From the NCBI GenBank assembly GCA_031180665.1, contig JAPSLP010000006.1, forward strand, positions 124,001 to 188,000: a stretch of DNA of 64,000 bases. Reading direction: 5' to 3'. This DNA comes from Cupriavidus sp. Lineage in GTDB: Bacteria; Pseudomonadota; Gammaproteobacteria; Burkholderiales; Burkholderiaceae. Position numbers and translations under genes: made by a program. The notes under the pieces were generated by a model. That model did no database searches. It was not told the origin of the DNA and saw only the letters and a list, made by a program, of their open reading frames with translations. Shown piece by piece: positions 16,422 to 25,468 of the stretch (positions are counted from its first letter, which is position 1; each line of letters begins with the position of its first letter).

Positions 16422-18385
16422 GCTGCCTCCCGTGCGGCGCTGTCCGCCGCCTGGGCGGGCCGTGTGCTGCGCCAGCCGGCGATCAGCCGGCGGAAGTTGC
16501 CGGCCACGCGCGCCCGGAAGGCATCGTCGTCGAGTTCGCGGCGCAGCCACGCGAGGCTCGCCTCGGCCCATACCGAGCGGCCGATCATGAAGCCCTTGAC
16601 CAGCGGCGAGCTGGCTTGCGCGAAGCCCTCGAGCAGCTGCTCGAGCGGCTGGTTCAGGCCGAGAATCACCGCACCGCGGCACCAGGGGTCGCGCTCCTGC
16701 ACCAGCTGGTCCAGCGCCTGCCATTGCGCGGCCGACATCGCGCCGACCTTCCACCATTCCGGCTTCAGACCGATGTCGTAGAAGTGGCGGATCGCGCGGA
16801 CCACGGCTTCGCCCCGGTCGTTCGGCGCGAGAGTGTCCTTCGGCGGAATGACCTCGAGCAGCAGCTCGTGGCCGCTGTGGCGGGTCGCTTCCCACACGGT
16901 CTGCAGGTAGTCGTCCTGCTCGGCGCGCAGCGCGGCGGGATCGTCCGGGTGATAGAACACCAGGCACTTGACGACCTGCTCGCGCGGCCAGTGCGCCAGT
17001 TCGGAGGCGAGCGAGCGCGTGCCATCGAAGCGCAGCGGCCGCGAGCCCGGCAACTCGATCGGGCGGCCGACCCACCAGCCTCGTCCGGTGGCCTGATGCA
17101 ACGCGGACTCGCCCAGCCGGCCGTCGATCAGCACGCCGATCTTGCCGCCGCAGCCCGGATCGCCTTCGACCTCGGCCACCACGTCGTTGATCAGCCGCTT
17201 GAGCCGAGGGATGTCCGCCACGTCGGCACCCGCCTCGCGCGCCAGCTCCTCGAATTGCGAGCGATGGTCGTAGGCCAGCACGTACAGCTGCGGCCAGGGC
17301 TGGCGCGGCGCCGAGACGCGATGCAGATGGGCCAGCGTCGGATCGCGGTCGGGCCGCGGATGACGATGGCCGGAGAACCAGTGCGCCAGTTCGGCGGGCG
17401 TGGGCATGGCCGGCGCACAGCCGTGCCGCGACACCACGATGGCGCCGCACGCATTGGCGATGGCCGCGGATTCGCGCCAGTCCTTGCCACGCAGCAGCCC
17501 GGCGAGCAGACCCGAAGCGAAGGCATCGCCTGCGCCCAGCACGTTGAGCACCTCGACGCGCTCGCCCAGCACCGTCAGCGCATCGTCCAGCGTCGGCGGA
17601 ATCTCGCCGGTGACGATCGAGCAGCCGAGCGGTCCGCGCTTGATCACCAGCGTGGCCTGCGTGCAGGCGCGCACCTGGCGCAGGCTGGCCATCAGGTCGC
17701 CCTCGGCGCCGCCGGCGATCAGCCATTCCTCCTCGGTGCCGATGATCAGTTCGAAGGCGCCCAGTTGTGCCTGCAGATGGCGGCTGACCTGCGCATTGCC
17801 GATGTAGCGCGTCTCGCCGTCGCCCTTGCCGGTCAGGCCCCACAGCACCGGCCGGTAGTCGATGTCCAGCACGCGCACCACGCCATGGCGCCCGGCGATC
17901 TCGAGCGCGCGCCGCGAGGCGGCCAGCACGCCGGGCGTGCTCAGATGCGTGCCGGTGATGACGAGGCTGCGGCAGCGCGCTAGGAAGCCCGCATCGATGG
18001 CCTGCGCGTCCAGCGCCATGTCGGCGCAGTTTTCACGCGCGAACAGCAGCGGGAAGGTGTCCTGGTCCTTGATGCCCAGGAGTACCATGCCGGTCAGCCG
18101 CGCGTCGTCGATCTGCACCTGGCTGACGTCGCAGCCTTCGCGGCGCAGCGTCTCGAGCAGGAAGCGTCCGTTCTGCTCGTTGCCGACGCGCGAAATCATC
18201 GCCGAGCGCAAACCGAGCCGCGCCGTGCCGAAGGCGATATTGGCCGACGAACCGCCCAGGTATTTGGCGAAGGTGCTGGCCGCCTCGAGGCTGCAGCCGA
18301 TCTGCTGCGCATAGAGGTCGACCGCCAGCCGGCCAAGGCAGGCCACATCGAAATCGCGCTGGTCGGGAAATGGGAGGGTGCGCAT
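16418..18385 (-). CDS. iolC: Fused 5-dehydro-2-deoxygluconokinase / aldolase-like (IolC-IolJ type)
   Basis: The 655-residue protein has two parts. Residues 1 to about 330 form a PfkB-family sugar kinase: FDVACLGRLAVDLY, YLGGSSANIAFGTARLG, and the C-terminal signature VLNVLGAGDAFASGLLAG with the catalytic Asp. From about residue 350 follows a DUF2090 domain (LYVLAYDHRSQFEEL, KCLVFYHPDD, LLLEVIPPKD, VKGFMIGRSVWA), which in such fusions is assigned 5-dehydro-2-deoxyphosphogluconate aldolase activity. Together they would phosphorylate the IolB product and split it to malonate semialdehyde and dihydroxyacetone phosphate. The start at 18385 (MRTLPFPDQ) matches the kinase N-terminus. Regulation is probably by the divergent RpiR gene. 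Confidence 0.9.
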   Translation of the reverse strand: MRTLPFPDQRDFDVACLGRLAVDLYAQQIGCSLEAASTFAKYLGGSSANIAFGTARLGLRSAMISRVGNEQNGRFLLETLRREGCDVSQVQIDDARLTGMVLLGIKDQDTFPLLFARENCADMALDAQAIDAGFLARCRSLVITGTHLSTPGVLAASRRALEIAGRHGVVRVLDIDYRPVLWGLTGKGDGETRYIGNAQVSRHLQAQLGAFELIIGTEEEWLIAGGAEGDLMASLRQVRACTQATLVIKRGPLGCSIVTGEIPPTLDDALTVLGERVEVLNVLGAGDAFASGLLAGLLRGKDWRESAAIANACGAIVVSRHGCAPAMPTPAELAHWFSGHRHPRPDRDPTLAHLHRVSAPRQPWPQLYVLAYDHRSQFEELAREAGADVADIPRLKRLINDVVAEVEGDPGCGGKIGVLIDGRLGESALHQATGRGWWVGRPIELPGSRPLRFDGTRSLASELAHWPREQVVKCLVFYHPDDPAALRAEQDDYLQTVWEATRHSGHELLLEVIPPKDTLAPNDRGEAVVRAIRHFYDIGLKPEWWKVGAMSAAQWQALDQLVQERDPWCRGAVILGLNQPLEQLLEGFAQASSPLVKGFMIGRSVWAEASLAWLRRELDDDAFRARVAGNFRRLIAGWRSTRPAQAADSAAREAA

Positions 18386-18616
18386 GAAGGCTGTCTCTGT
18401 CTTGCTGTCTTGTGTTGTGTCCGCTGTCCCGGGTCGGGGCCGGGCTGGTGGCTTGACCCACCAGATGGAAGCTGGAAGCGATGATAGCGCGAGAATAGAA
18501 AATTTGTTCTTTTTTTTGTTGTGTGAGAAAATAAATTCCAATTCAATGCCTTCCTCTCCACATGGGGGCCGCATGACGCGGCCGCCGGCGAGGCGGTGCG
18601 GCGACACCAGTTACCG
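18386..18616. promoter_or_regulatory. Divergent promoter region with AT-rich dyad, iolC / rpiR
   Basis: The divergent inositol and RpiR genes are separated by 231 bp with a sharp AT-rich tract at 18490-18545. It contains an imperfect 19-bp dyad (AGAATAGAAAATTTGTTCT, 18492-18510) and a related half-symmetric site GAGAAAATAAATTCC (18525-18539). Both have the GAA...TTC form that RpiR-type IolR repressors are known to prefer. They are the best candidates for the RpiR operator. I cannot place the -35/-10 elements with confidence. Confidence 0.45.
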
Positions 18617-19474
18617 ATGAGCGAATCCCTTCCCTACGCAGACGCCGAGCAATTCCTGGCCGCCGTGCGCGCCGGCTTTCCGCAACTGAGCAAGCAACTG
18701 AAGGCGATCGCCCAGTACGTCGAGGCCCATCGCGAACAGCTGGTGCTCGACGGCGTCAACGAGTCGGCCCGCCATTGCGGCGTGCAGCCCTCGGCCATGG
18801 TCCGCTTCGCCAAGCATTTCGGGCTGTCGGGTTATTCGCAGATGCAGGCGCTGTTCCGCGCGGCCGCGGCGCGGCAGCTGGCGCCGAATCGCGACTATCG
18901 CGACCGGCTGCGCGCGCTGATCGGCAGCAAGGGCGGCCCGCTCGCGCCGGCGGACATCGCGCACGAGGTCATCGCGGGCAGCCTCGACAGCCTCGAGGCC
19001 CTGCAGCGCGAAGTCGATGGCGCGCGCTTCGGCGAAGCGGTCGAGCTGCTGGTCGAGGCGCCGTCGATCTGGCTGGTGGCCTCGCGGCGCGCGTTCCCGG
19101 TCGGCGCCTACCTGGCCTACGCGCTGCAGCACACCAGCAAGCCGATCCAGTGGCTCAATGGCCTTGGGCACATGCAGCAGGGCCAGCTGCGCGCCATGCA
19201 GCCAGGCGACGTGATGATCGCGGTCTCGTTCGCGCCCTATGCCGAGGAAACGCTGGCCTGCGTCAGGACCGCAGCCGCGCAGGGCGCGCGCATCGTCGCG
19301 CTGAGCGACAGCGCGCTCGGCCCGCTGGCCGAGCACGCCAGCGTGCTGCTGCAGGTCCAGGATGGCGCGACCTTCGGCTTCCGCTCGCTGACCAGCACGC
19401 TGTGCCTGGCGCAATCGCTGTTCCTGGCGCTCGCCTACCGGCTCGAGATCGAGTACACCGGCACGGCGCACTGA
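18617..19474 (+). CDS. RpiR-family transcriptional regulator
   Basis: The 285-residue regulator has an N-terminal RpiR-type HTH (LKAIAQYVEAHREQLVLDGVN, then VQPSAMVRFAKHFGLSGYSQ) and a C-terminal SIS sugar-phosphate-binding domain (IWLVASRRAFPVGAYLAY, GDVMIAVSFAPYAEETL, VALSDSALGPLA). The ligand is expected to be a phosphorylated intermediate of the inositol pathway, as for IolR of proteobacteria. Divergence from iolC with a dyad-bearing gap supports direct control of the iolC-iolB unit. The ATG at 18617 has no strong ribosome site but matches the family's N-terminus. Confidence 0.85.
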   Translation: MSESLPYADAEQFLAAVRAGFPQLSKQLKAIAQYVEAHREQLVLDGVNESARHCGVQPSAMVRFAKHFGLSGYSQMQALFRAAAARQLAPNRDYRDRLRALIGSKGGPLAPADIAHEVIAGSLDSLEALQREVDGARFGEAVELLVEAPSIWLVASRRAFPVGAYLAYALQHTSKPIQWLNGLGHMQQGQLRAMQPGDVMIAVSFAPYAEETLACVRTAAAQGARIVALSDSALGPLAEHASVLLQVQDGATFGFRSLTSTLCLAQSLFLALAYRLEIEYTGTAH

Positions 19475-19499
19475 CGCGTCCACGGCCGGTTTGCTGGCC

Positions 19500-19547
19500 G
19501 ATCCGCAGACCAGTCTGCAGACCAGTGCGCAGACCGATCCGCAGGCA
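19500..19547. repeat. Short tandem repeat, four degenerate 12-bp units
   Basis: The units gatccgcagacc, agtctgcagacc, agtgcgcagacc and gatccgcaggca run head to tail, starting 25 bp after the rpiR stop. The 19548-19810 stretch after it shows no gene; it is the leader of the small lipoprotein gene. Confidence 0.8.
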
Positions 19548-19810
19548 CGGCATGCCGCCGTCCTGCCGGCATCCATTTCCGATGTAACGCCGCATTACGC
19601 GCGCGCAATGCACCGCGTCGCTTGCACACCCTTTCATCCCGGCGAAAAAGCCTTGCCGTGCAACGAGATACGCCGCTCGACGCCGTCGATCGGCGCGGCC
19701 GGCGCCAGCCCATGGCGCTGTGAGAGAGCCTTACAAGTGCAACGGCCGCCGCCGCATGCGCACCGCTACATTGCAGCCATGTTCAACGCGCCCTGCCAAG
19801 GAGCTCAAGG

Positions 19811-19939
19811 ATGAAACGAACCAAACGAACGCTGTCCATGCTGGTGCTGCTGTCCGCCACCGCCGCCCTGCTGTCCGCCTGCATCGTCGTCCCGCATGGA
19901 CACGGACACGGACATCACCATCGTCATCACCGTTATTGA
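19811..19939 (+). CDS. Very small histidine-rich lipoprotein (42 residues)
   Basis: This short gene starts with ATG at 19811, 7 bp after an AAGGAG ribosome site. The signal peptide is MKRTKRTLSMLVLLSATAAL followed by lipobox LSAC, with Cys24 as the lipidation residue. The mature peptide would be only 19 residues and contains 8 histidines (HGHGHGHHHRHHRY at the end). A basic n-region, hydrophobic core, perfect lipobox and good ribosome site make it very likely real. The His cluster suggests metal binding (Zn, Ni, Cu or Co) at the outer membrane surface or in the periplasm; this is inference. The YXWGXW gene follows after 82 bp on the same strand. Confidence 0.72.
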   Translation: MKRTKRTLSMLVLLSATAALLSACIVVPHGHGHGHHHRHHRY

Positions 19940-20021
19940 TATGGAAGGCAATGCGTTCGCGCCGATGGCCCGAATCGCAACGGAGCAACACCAGGCTTGT
20001 TACCTGAAGCAGGAGTACCGC

Positions 20022-20351
20022 ATGACCCGCCCTCTGATTCTCGCGCTCGCCACCCTCGCCGCCGGCTCGGCCTTCGGCTTCGTCGCGCCGGCCCAGGCGC
20101 ACGACGGCCCACGCTACGATCGCGACCACGGCTACCGCCGCCTTGCGCCGCCACCTCCGCGCTACGAAGCGCCACGAGCCGCACGCCGCGGACAGGTGTG
20201 GGTGCCGGGCTACTGGCGCGCGGCCGGTCCGCGCTATGTGTGGCAACCGGGCCATTGGGAACGCGCGCGCCCCGGCTACCGCTATGTGCCCGAGCGCTGG
20301 GTGCGCGGGCCGCATGGGTGGGTGATGCGGCCGGGGCACTGGGTGCGGTGA
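20022..20351 (+). CDS. YXWGXW repeat-containing secreted protein
   Basis: The 109-residue protein has a Sec signal peptide (MTRPLILALATLAAGSAFGF, cleavage near AQAH). A basic, Tyr/Pro/Arg-rich mature part follows, with the repeated motif W-x-P-G-x-W: VWVPGYW, VWQPGHWE and VMRPGHW. These are the YXWGXW repeats, common in betaproteobacterial envelope proteins of unknown role. The start at 20022 is set by an AGGAG site directly upstream. It ends 110 bp before a strong terminator and probably shares that terminator with the small lipoprotein gene. Confidence 0.75.
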   Translation: MTRPLILALATLAAGSAFGFVAPAQAHDGPRYDRDHGYRRLAPPPPRYEAPRAARRGQVWVPGYWRAAGPRYVWQPGHWERARPGYRYVPERWVRGPHGWVMRPGHWVR

Positions 20352-20359
20352 ATCCCGCC

Positions 20360-20387
20360 ACCGTCCCTGCGAAGGCGGGGATCCAGG
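20360..20387. repeat. Half copy of the dispersed palindromic repeat
   Basis: The sequence ccgtccctgcgaaggcggggatccagg matches the left arm of the element at 7491-7561; the right arm is missing. Confidence 0.55.
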
Positions 20388-20461
20388 CACGTTGAGCCAC
20401 TGGCCGCCCGCTTTCGCCCCGGCGCCAGAACCGCCTACATCCGCTCACGTCACCTCACCGA

Positions 20462-20487
20462 GGGCCGGCCATTGCGCCGGCCCTTTT
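20462..20487 (+). terminator. Rho-independent terminator
   Basis: An 8-bp perfect GC stem (gggccggc / gccggccc) with a 6-base loop is followed by TTTT. It ends the small envelope genes and insulates the start of the polysaccharide locus at manC. Confidence 0.8.
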
Positions 20488-20634
20488 GTCATCGCTGCGT
20501 CACCTGCGGCGCCGATCGGTGACCGTCGACCTCTGTTGCCTAGCAAACATTGCTGCGGCACAGCGGTCGATACACTTGCCTGACGGTTTCACCCAATCGC
20601 ATCGGCACGCACGCAGCGGCCGATTGGAGGTGTC

Positions 20635-22059
20635 ATGGCAAGCGAGAATCGAATCGTACCGGTGGTGCTGTGCGGCGGCACTGGTTCGAGGTTATGGCCG
20701 CTGTCGCGCGACGGCCATCCGAAGCAGTTCCTGCGCCTGCTCGGCGAACATACCTTGCTGCAGGACACGCTGCTGCGCGTGCGCGGCATCGATGGCGTCG
20801 GCGCGCCGATCCTGGTCAGCAATGAAGCGCATCGCTTCGTCGTCGCCGAACAGGCGCGCGAGATCGGTTGCGAACCGGCGGCGATCCTGCTCGAGCCGCA
20901 TGCGCGCAACACCGCGCCGGCGGCCGCGGTCGCGGCGATCAAGGCGCAGGCCGGCGGCGACGACCCGATCCTGCTGGTGCTGCCGTCGGACCATCTGGTA
21001 CGCGACCACGCCGCCTTCGCGCGCTCGGTCGCCGCGGCCAGCGCGGGCGCCGCCGCCGGTGCGGTGGCAACGCTCGGCGTGGTGCCGACCTTTCCGGCCA
21101 CCGGCTACGGCTACATCAAGGCGGTCACGACCAACGACACCGGGCTGATGGCGGTCAAGCGCTTCGTCGAGAAGCCCTCGCTGGAGCAGGCGACCGATTT
21201 CCTCGGCGAAGGCAATTGCTATTGGAACAGCGGCATGTTCCTGTTCCGTGCGTCGGTCTATCTGGCTGCGCTGCGGCAGTTCGCGCCCGACATCCTGCGT
21301 GCCGCCGAACAGGCGGTGGCGCGCGGCAAATCCGATCTGGACTTCTGCCGGCTCGATGCCGATGCCTTCGGCGCGTGCCCTTCCGATTCGATCGACTACG
21401 CGGTGATGGAGCACCTGCGCGACGCGCGCATGGCGCCGCTGGCCGCGGACTGGAGCGATATCGGCTCGTGGGACGCGGTATGGAAGGCGGCGGACAAGAC
21501 CGAGGGCAACAACGCGGCGATCGGCAATGTGATCACGCACGGGGCGCGCGACTGCCTGGTCCACGCCTCGCACCGGATGGTGGCGGTGGCCGGGCTCGAC
21601 AGCGTGATCGTGGTGGAGACGCCCGACGTCGTGCTGGTGGTCCACAAGGACCATGCGCAGGACGTCAAGCAACTGGTCGAATCGCTGCGCGCGCAGGGAC
21701 GTTCCGAGGCGACGCAGCACCGCCAGATCTACCGCCCATGGGGCTCGTACGACTGCGTCGACCACGGCCAGCGCTATCAGGTCAAGCGCATCAGCGTCAA
21801 ACCCGGCGCCAAGCTGTCGCTGCAGAAGCACCACCACCGTGCCGAGCACTGGGTGGTGGTGTCGGGCACCGCGCGCGTGCGCCGCGGCGACGTCGAATTC
21901 CTGCTGACCGAGGATCAGTCCACCTATATCCCGATCGGCGAGACCCACAGTCTAGAAAATCCCGGACGAATCCCGCTCGAATTGATCGAGATCCAGTCCG
22001 GCTCGTACCTTGGCGAAGACGACATCATCAGGATGGCAGATATTTATGGGCGCACTTGA
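20635..22059 (+). CDS. manC: Mannose-1-phosphate guanylyltransferase / mannose-6-phosphate isomerase
   Basis: The 474-residue enzyme is of the type II PMI class, which makes GDP-mannose. The N-terminal nucleotidyltransferase shows [23 protein letters not shown] (GTP binding and catalysis) and [10 protein letters not shown], a known GMP motif. The C-terminal cupin ([28 protein letters not shown]) is the isomerase part with its metal His residues. It supplies GDP-mannose directly and GDP-fucose through Gmd and Fcl for exopolysaccharide. A GGAGG site precedes the ATG. It opens the polysaccharide locus and overlaps gmd by 14 bp. Confidence 0.93.
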   Translation: MASENRIVPVVLCGGTGSRLWPLSRDGHPKQFLRLLGEHTLLQDTLLRVRGIDGVGAPILVSNEAHRFVVAEQAREIGCEPAAILLEPHARNTAPAAAVAAIKAQAGGDDPILLVLPSDHLVRDHAAFARSVAAASAGAAAGAVATLGVVPTFPATGYGYIKAVTTNDTGLMAVKRFVEKPSLEQATDFLGEGNCYWNSGMFLFRASVYLAALRQFAPDILRAAEQAVARGKSDLDFCRLDADAFGACPSDSIDYAVMEHLRDARMAPLAADWSDIGSWDAVWKAADKTEGNNAAIGNVITHGARDCLVHASHRMVAVAGLDSVIVVETPDVVLVVHKDHAQDVKQLVESLRAQGRSEATQHRQIYRPWGSYDCVDHGQRYQVKRISVKPGAKLSLQKHHHRAEHWVVVSGTARVRRGDVEFLLTEDQSTYIPIGETHSLENPGRIPLELIEIQSGSYLGEDDIIRMADIYGRT

Positions 22060-23272
22060 CCTCCAACCGCTTGGCCCGCTGGCGGCCGGCGATCTCGAAC
22101 TCCAGCCGCGGCAGCACGACGAGGCGGCGGCCGGCGGCGGGGCACGCCGCAAGCGTGCGCTGATCACCGGCATCACGGGCCAGGACGGCGCGTATCTGTG
22201 CGAACTGCTGCTTGCCAAAGGCTACGAGGTCCATGGCATCAAGCGGCGCAGCTCGCTGTTCAATACGGAGCGGATCGATCATCTGTACCAGGATCCGCAG
22301 GCGCCCGACCGCCGCCTGATCCTGCACCACGGCGACATGACCGATACCGCGAGCATGGTGCGCGTGGTACAGCAATCGCAGCCGGACGAGATCTACAACC
22401 TGGCCGCGCAAAGCCATGTGCAGGTATCGTTCGAAGAGCCGGAATACACCGCGAACACCGATGCGCTCGGTACGCTGCGGCTGCTCGAGGCCATCCGCAT
22501 CCTCGGCCTGGAAAAGACCACGCGCTTCTACCAGGCCTCGACCTCCGAGCTGTACGGCCTGGTGCAGGAGATTCCGCAGAAGGAAACCACGCCGTTCTAT
22601 CCGCGCAGCCCGTATGCGGCCGCCAAGCTCTACGCGTACTGGATCACGGTGAACTACCGCGAGGCGTACGGCATGTACGCCTGCAACGGCATCCTGTTCA
22701 ACCACGAGAGCCCGCTGCGCGGCGAGACCTTCGTGACGCGCAAGATCACGCGCGCCATCGCGCGGATCGCGCTCGGCCTCCAGGACACGCTGCATCTGGG
22801 CAACCTGTCGTCGCTGCGGGACTGGGGCCATGCGCGCGACTACGTGCAGATGCAATGGATGATGCTGCAGCAGGAGCAGGCCGAGGACTTCGTCATCGCC
22901 ACCGGCGAGCAGCACAGCGTGCGCGAGTTCGTGCAGCGCGCCGCCGCCGAGCTCGGCATCACGGTGCGCTTCGAGGGCAGCGGCGTGGACGAGATCGGCG
23001 TGATCGCCGCGATCGACAACAGCCGCCAGCAGCTGGCGCCCGGGCGCAAGGTCGGCGACGTGATCGTGCGGGTCGATCCGCGCTACTTCCGCCCCACCGA
23101 GGTCGACACGCTGCTGGGCGATCCGACCCGGGCGCGCGAGCGCCTGGGCTGGTCGCCCACCACCAGCTTCGACGAGCTGGTGCGCGAGATGATCGGCGCC
23201 GACTACGCGGCGGCGCGGCGCGATGCGCTGTGCAAGCTGGCGGGCTTCCGCGCCTACGATCATCACGAATGA
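22046..23272 (+). CDS. gmd: GDP-mannose 4,6-dehydratase
   Basis: This SDR enzyme turns GDP-mannose into GDP-4-keto-6-deoxymannose. The NADP site is [14 protein letters not shown] and the catalytic set lies in STSELYG and [10 protein letters not shown] (YxxxK). Typical Gmd blocks follow: [19 protein letters not shown] and [10 protein letters not shown]. At 408 residues it has about 36 extra residues before the core, owing to a start inside the end of manC (ATG at 22046 with an AGGATGG site). The extension is Gln/Leu-rich with no known role, and an internal start is possible. With fcl at 27848 it gives GDP-L-fucose. Confidence 0.92.
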   Translation: MGALDLQPLGPLAAGDLELQPRQHDEAAAGGGARRKRALITGITGQDGAYLCELLLAKGYEVHGIKRRSSLFNTERIDHLYQDPQAPDRRLILHHGDMTDTASMVRVVQQSQPDEIYNLAAQSHVQVSFEEPEYTANTDALGTLRLLEAIRILGLEKTTRFYQASTSELYGLVQEIPQKETTPFYPRSPYAAAKLYAYWITVNYREAYGMYACNGILFNHESPLRGETFVTRKITRAIARIALGLQDTLHLGNLSSLRDWGHARDYVQMQWMMLQQEQAEDFVIATGEQHSVREFVQRAAAELGITVRFEGSGVDEIGVIAAIDNSRQQLAPGRKVGDVIVRVDPRYFRPTEVDTLLGDPTRARERLGWSPTTSFDELVREMIGADYAAARRDALCKLAGFRAYDHHE

Positions 23273-23361
23273 TGCGATGGACGCAGGCTTGAACGCATAA
23301 GCGCATGGCATGACGGCCCGGGCCTGCCGCGGCAGCCGGGCCGCAAACGGAAGAGGCGAGC

Positions 23362-24666
23362 GTGGAGCGGATATTGCGCGGAATCGGCGCGAACGCGCTG
23401 GGCCAGGCGGTCACCATCGTGACCCAGCTGCTCAGCGTGCCGATGTTCCTGGCGGCATGGGGTCCGGAGCGCTATGGCACCTGGCTGATGGTGATCGCGG
23501 TGCCGGTCTATCTGGGGCTGGCCGACCTGGGCTTCACCGGCGTGGCGGTCAACCGCATCAATATGAGCATCGCGGCCGGCAACCAGCGCGCCGCGGTGGT
23601 GTGCTACCAGTCGGCACTGGCGCTGCTGCTGGCGATCGGCGCGCTGCTGGCGGGCGTCGCGATGCTGCTGGGCGCGGCCTTCGGCAATGCGATCCAGGGC
23701 TGGACCGGCCTGGCCGGCGGCGCCGCGGTGCTGGCGATGCTGATGATCGCGATCCAGGTCTCGACCTATATGCTGGCGCTGCTGTCGCACGGCGTGTTCT
23801 GGAGCGCGGGTCGCTACGCCGAGGCCACCATGTGGTTCAACCTGTTCCGCCTGCTCGAGTTCGGCGCGCTGGCGGCCGGCGTGCTGCTGTTCGACGGCGG
23901 CTTCCTGCTGCTGCTGACGCTGCTGGCGTTCGTCCGCGTGCTGCTGGTGATCGTGATGTATCGCCGCATGATGGCCTTCGCCTCCTGGGCGCGCGTCGGC
24001 GTGTCGGCCTTCTCGCGCGCCGAGGTGCGCGAGATGCTGATGCCGGCGCTGGCGCTCAATGCCTTCCCGATCGGCAATGCCCTCAATATGCAAGGCATGG
24101 TGCTGTGCGCCGGCTTCGTCTTCGGGCCGGCCTTCGTGGCGTACTTCAGCGCGATGCGCACCCTCTCGCGAATCCCCTACCAGCTCGGTCAGCTGATCAG
24201 CCAGGCGCTGTCGCCCGAGATCGGCCGGCTCTACGGCCAGCGCAACGCCACCGCACTGCGCGCCCTGTTCCGCCACGCGCTGACCGCGTCGGTGGGCCTG
24301 GCCAGCGCGTGCGGCGTTTTCCTGTACATCGCCGGCGAATGGATCTGCCAGCTATGGACGCACGGCAAGATCGCGCCGATCCATCCGGACTACAGCTGGC
24401 TGCTGGCTGCCGCGGTGGTCAATTCGCTGTGGCACACGGCATCGGTGATGGTGACCTCGACCAACAACCATGCGCGGTTGTCGCTGGTGTACCTGGCCAG
24501 CAATGCCGCCGGCCTGCTGATCGCGGTCGTCGGCGGCAAGCTGTTCGGGCAAGCGGCGGTGTCGTTCGGCGTGCTGGCCACCGAGCTGCTGATCCTGCTG
24601 GTGCTGCTGCCGCAGATCCACGGATTCGCGCGGCACGGGTTGGCAGGGGCGTTGGTGAAGTCCTGA
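23362..24666 (+). CDS. Polysaccharide repeat-unit flippase, Wzx type
   Basis: The 434-residue protein has about 12 to 14 hydrophobic segments of the MATE/MVF flippase fold. The N-terminal NALGQAVTIVTQLLSVPMFLA and ERYGTWLMVIAVPVYLGLADLG are typical of Wzx/RfbX proteins. It would move the undecaprenyl-linked repeat unit across the inner membrane. The start is GTG at 23362 with a good GGAAGAGGCG ribosome site. It lies 89 bp after gmd and is followed by a palindromic repeat. The polymerase partner is at 26265-27536 on the other strand. Confidence 0.85.
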   Translation: MERILRGIGANALGQAVTIVTQLLSVPMFLAAWGPERYGTWLMVIAVPVYLGLADLGFTGVAVNRINMSIAAGNQRAAVVCYQSALALLLAIGALLAGVAMLLGAAFGNAIQGWTGLAGGAAVLAMLMIAIQVSTYMLALLSHGVFWSAGRYAEATMWFNLFRLLEFGALAAGVLLFDGGFLLLLTLLAFVRVLLVIVMYRRMMAFASWARVGVSAFSRAEVREMLMPALALNAFPIGNALNMQGMVLCAGFVFGPAFVAYFSAMRTLSRIPYQLGQLISQALSPEIGRLYGQRNATALRALFRHALTASVGLASACGVFLYIAGEWICQLWTHGKIAPIHPDYSWLLAAAVVNSLWHTASVMVTSTNNHARLSLVYLASNAAGLLIAVVGGKLFGQAAVSFGVLATELLILLVLLPQIHGFARHGLAGALVKS

Positions 24667-24684
24667 AAGGCCGGTCGTCAACTG

Positions 24685-24783
24685 CGTCATTCCCGCGCAT
24701 GCGGGAATCCAGCGTCTTTGGACGCCACTGGGCTGAACACCACTGGGTGAACACCACGGGTCCCCGCATGCGCGGGGACGACG
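24685..24783. repeat. Dispersed palindromic (REP-like) repeat, copy 4
   Basis: The arms cgtcattcccgcgcatgcgg and tccccgcatgcgcggggacg are inverted around a centre that holds a short direct repeat (ctgaacaccactgggtgaacaccac). It separates the convergent flippase and acyltransferase genes and could act as a bidirectional terminator or mRNA stabiliser. Confidence 0.8.
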
Positions 24784-24793
24784 AGCCGGATAT

Positions 24794-25468
24794 TCAGACG
24801 ATATAGCCTTCCTCGCGGCGGAAATACGCCAGGTCCTCGGGCAACTCCTGCACCGCCTTCGCCGGGCAGCCACCGTACAGCATATGGGGCGCCGCCATGC
24901 TACGGTTGAGCACCGCGCCGGCGGCCAGCACGCTGTAGTCGGGCAGTGCCGCGCCGGGCAGCAGGATCGAGCCGGTGCCGACGAAGCAGTAGGCACCGAT
25001 CGTCACGGGCGCGCAGCGCTGGCGCGATTCGCGGATCGACACGCTGTGCGTCAGGATCTGGCTGCGATAGCCCGCCACCGTCGAATAGGCGCCGACGGTG
25101 ATGGTGTCGGTGCAATCGAGGATATGGCGCGAGGTGATCGCGGCGTGCCGGCCGATCACCAACGCCGGATCGCGGTCGGCGGCATCGCGAAAGTGCGGCG
25201 AATCGGTCAGCCCTTGCGGGAATCCCGACACCCAGTTCAGGCTGCCGAGGATCGCATGCTCGCCCAGGCTGAGCCGGCGGATGCCCTTGACCAGCGTCAG
25301 GTGGGCGATGTGCGAGTGCGGGCCCATCTCGAGCTCGTCGCACAGCACCAGCGACCAGCCGATGCGTGCGCTCGGATCGATGCGCGCGCCGCAGAAGCGG
25401 TTCAGCAACCGCCGCCGCAGCGGCCACGGCAGGCCGATCGAGACGGCCGCCAGCACTTTCCGGATCAT
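24794..25468 (-). CDS. Left-handed beta-helix acyltransferase (hexapeptide repeat)
   Basis: The 224-residue protein is made of hexapeptide repeats (ARIDPSARIGWSLV, HAILGSLNWV, VTIGAYCFVGTGSILLPGAAL) that form a left-handed beta-helix, as in the WcaF/LacA acetyltransferases. It probably O-acetylates a sugar of the repeat unit using acetyl-CoA in the cytosol. Its ATG overlaps the stop of the upstream glycosyltransferase (ATGA), and it is the last gene of the wzy-GT2-acyltransferase operon. The catalytic His cannot be assigned with certainty. Confidence 0.78.
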   Translation of the reverse strand: MIRKVLAAVSIGLPWPLRRRLLNRFCGARIDPSARIGWSLVLCDELEMGPHSHIAHLTLVKGIRRLSLGEHAILGSLNWVSGFPQGLTDSPHFRDAADRDPALVIGRHAAITSRHILDCTDTITVGAYSTVAGYRSQILTHSVSIRESRQRCAPVTIGAYCFVGTGSILLPGAALPDYSVLAAGAVLNRSMAAPHMLYGGCPAKAVQELPEDLAYFRREEGYIV

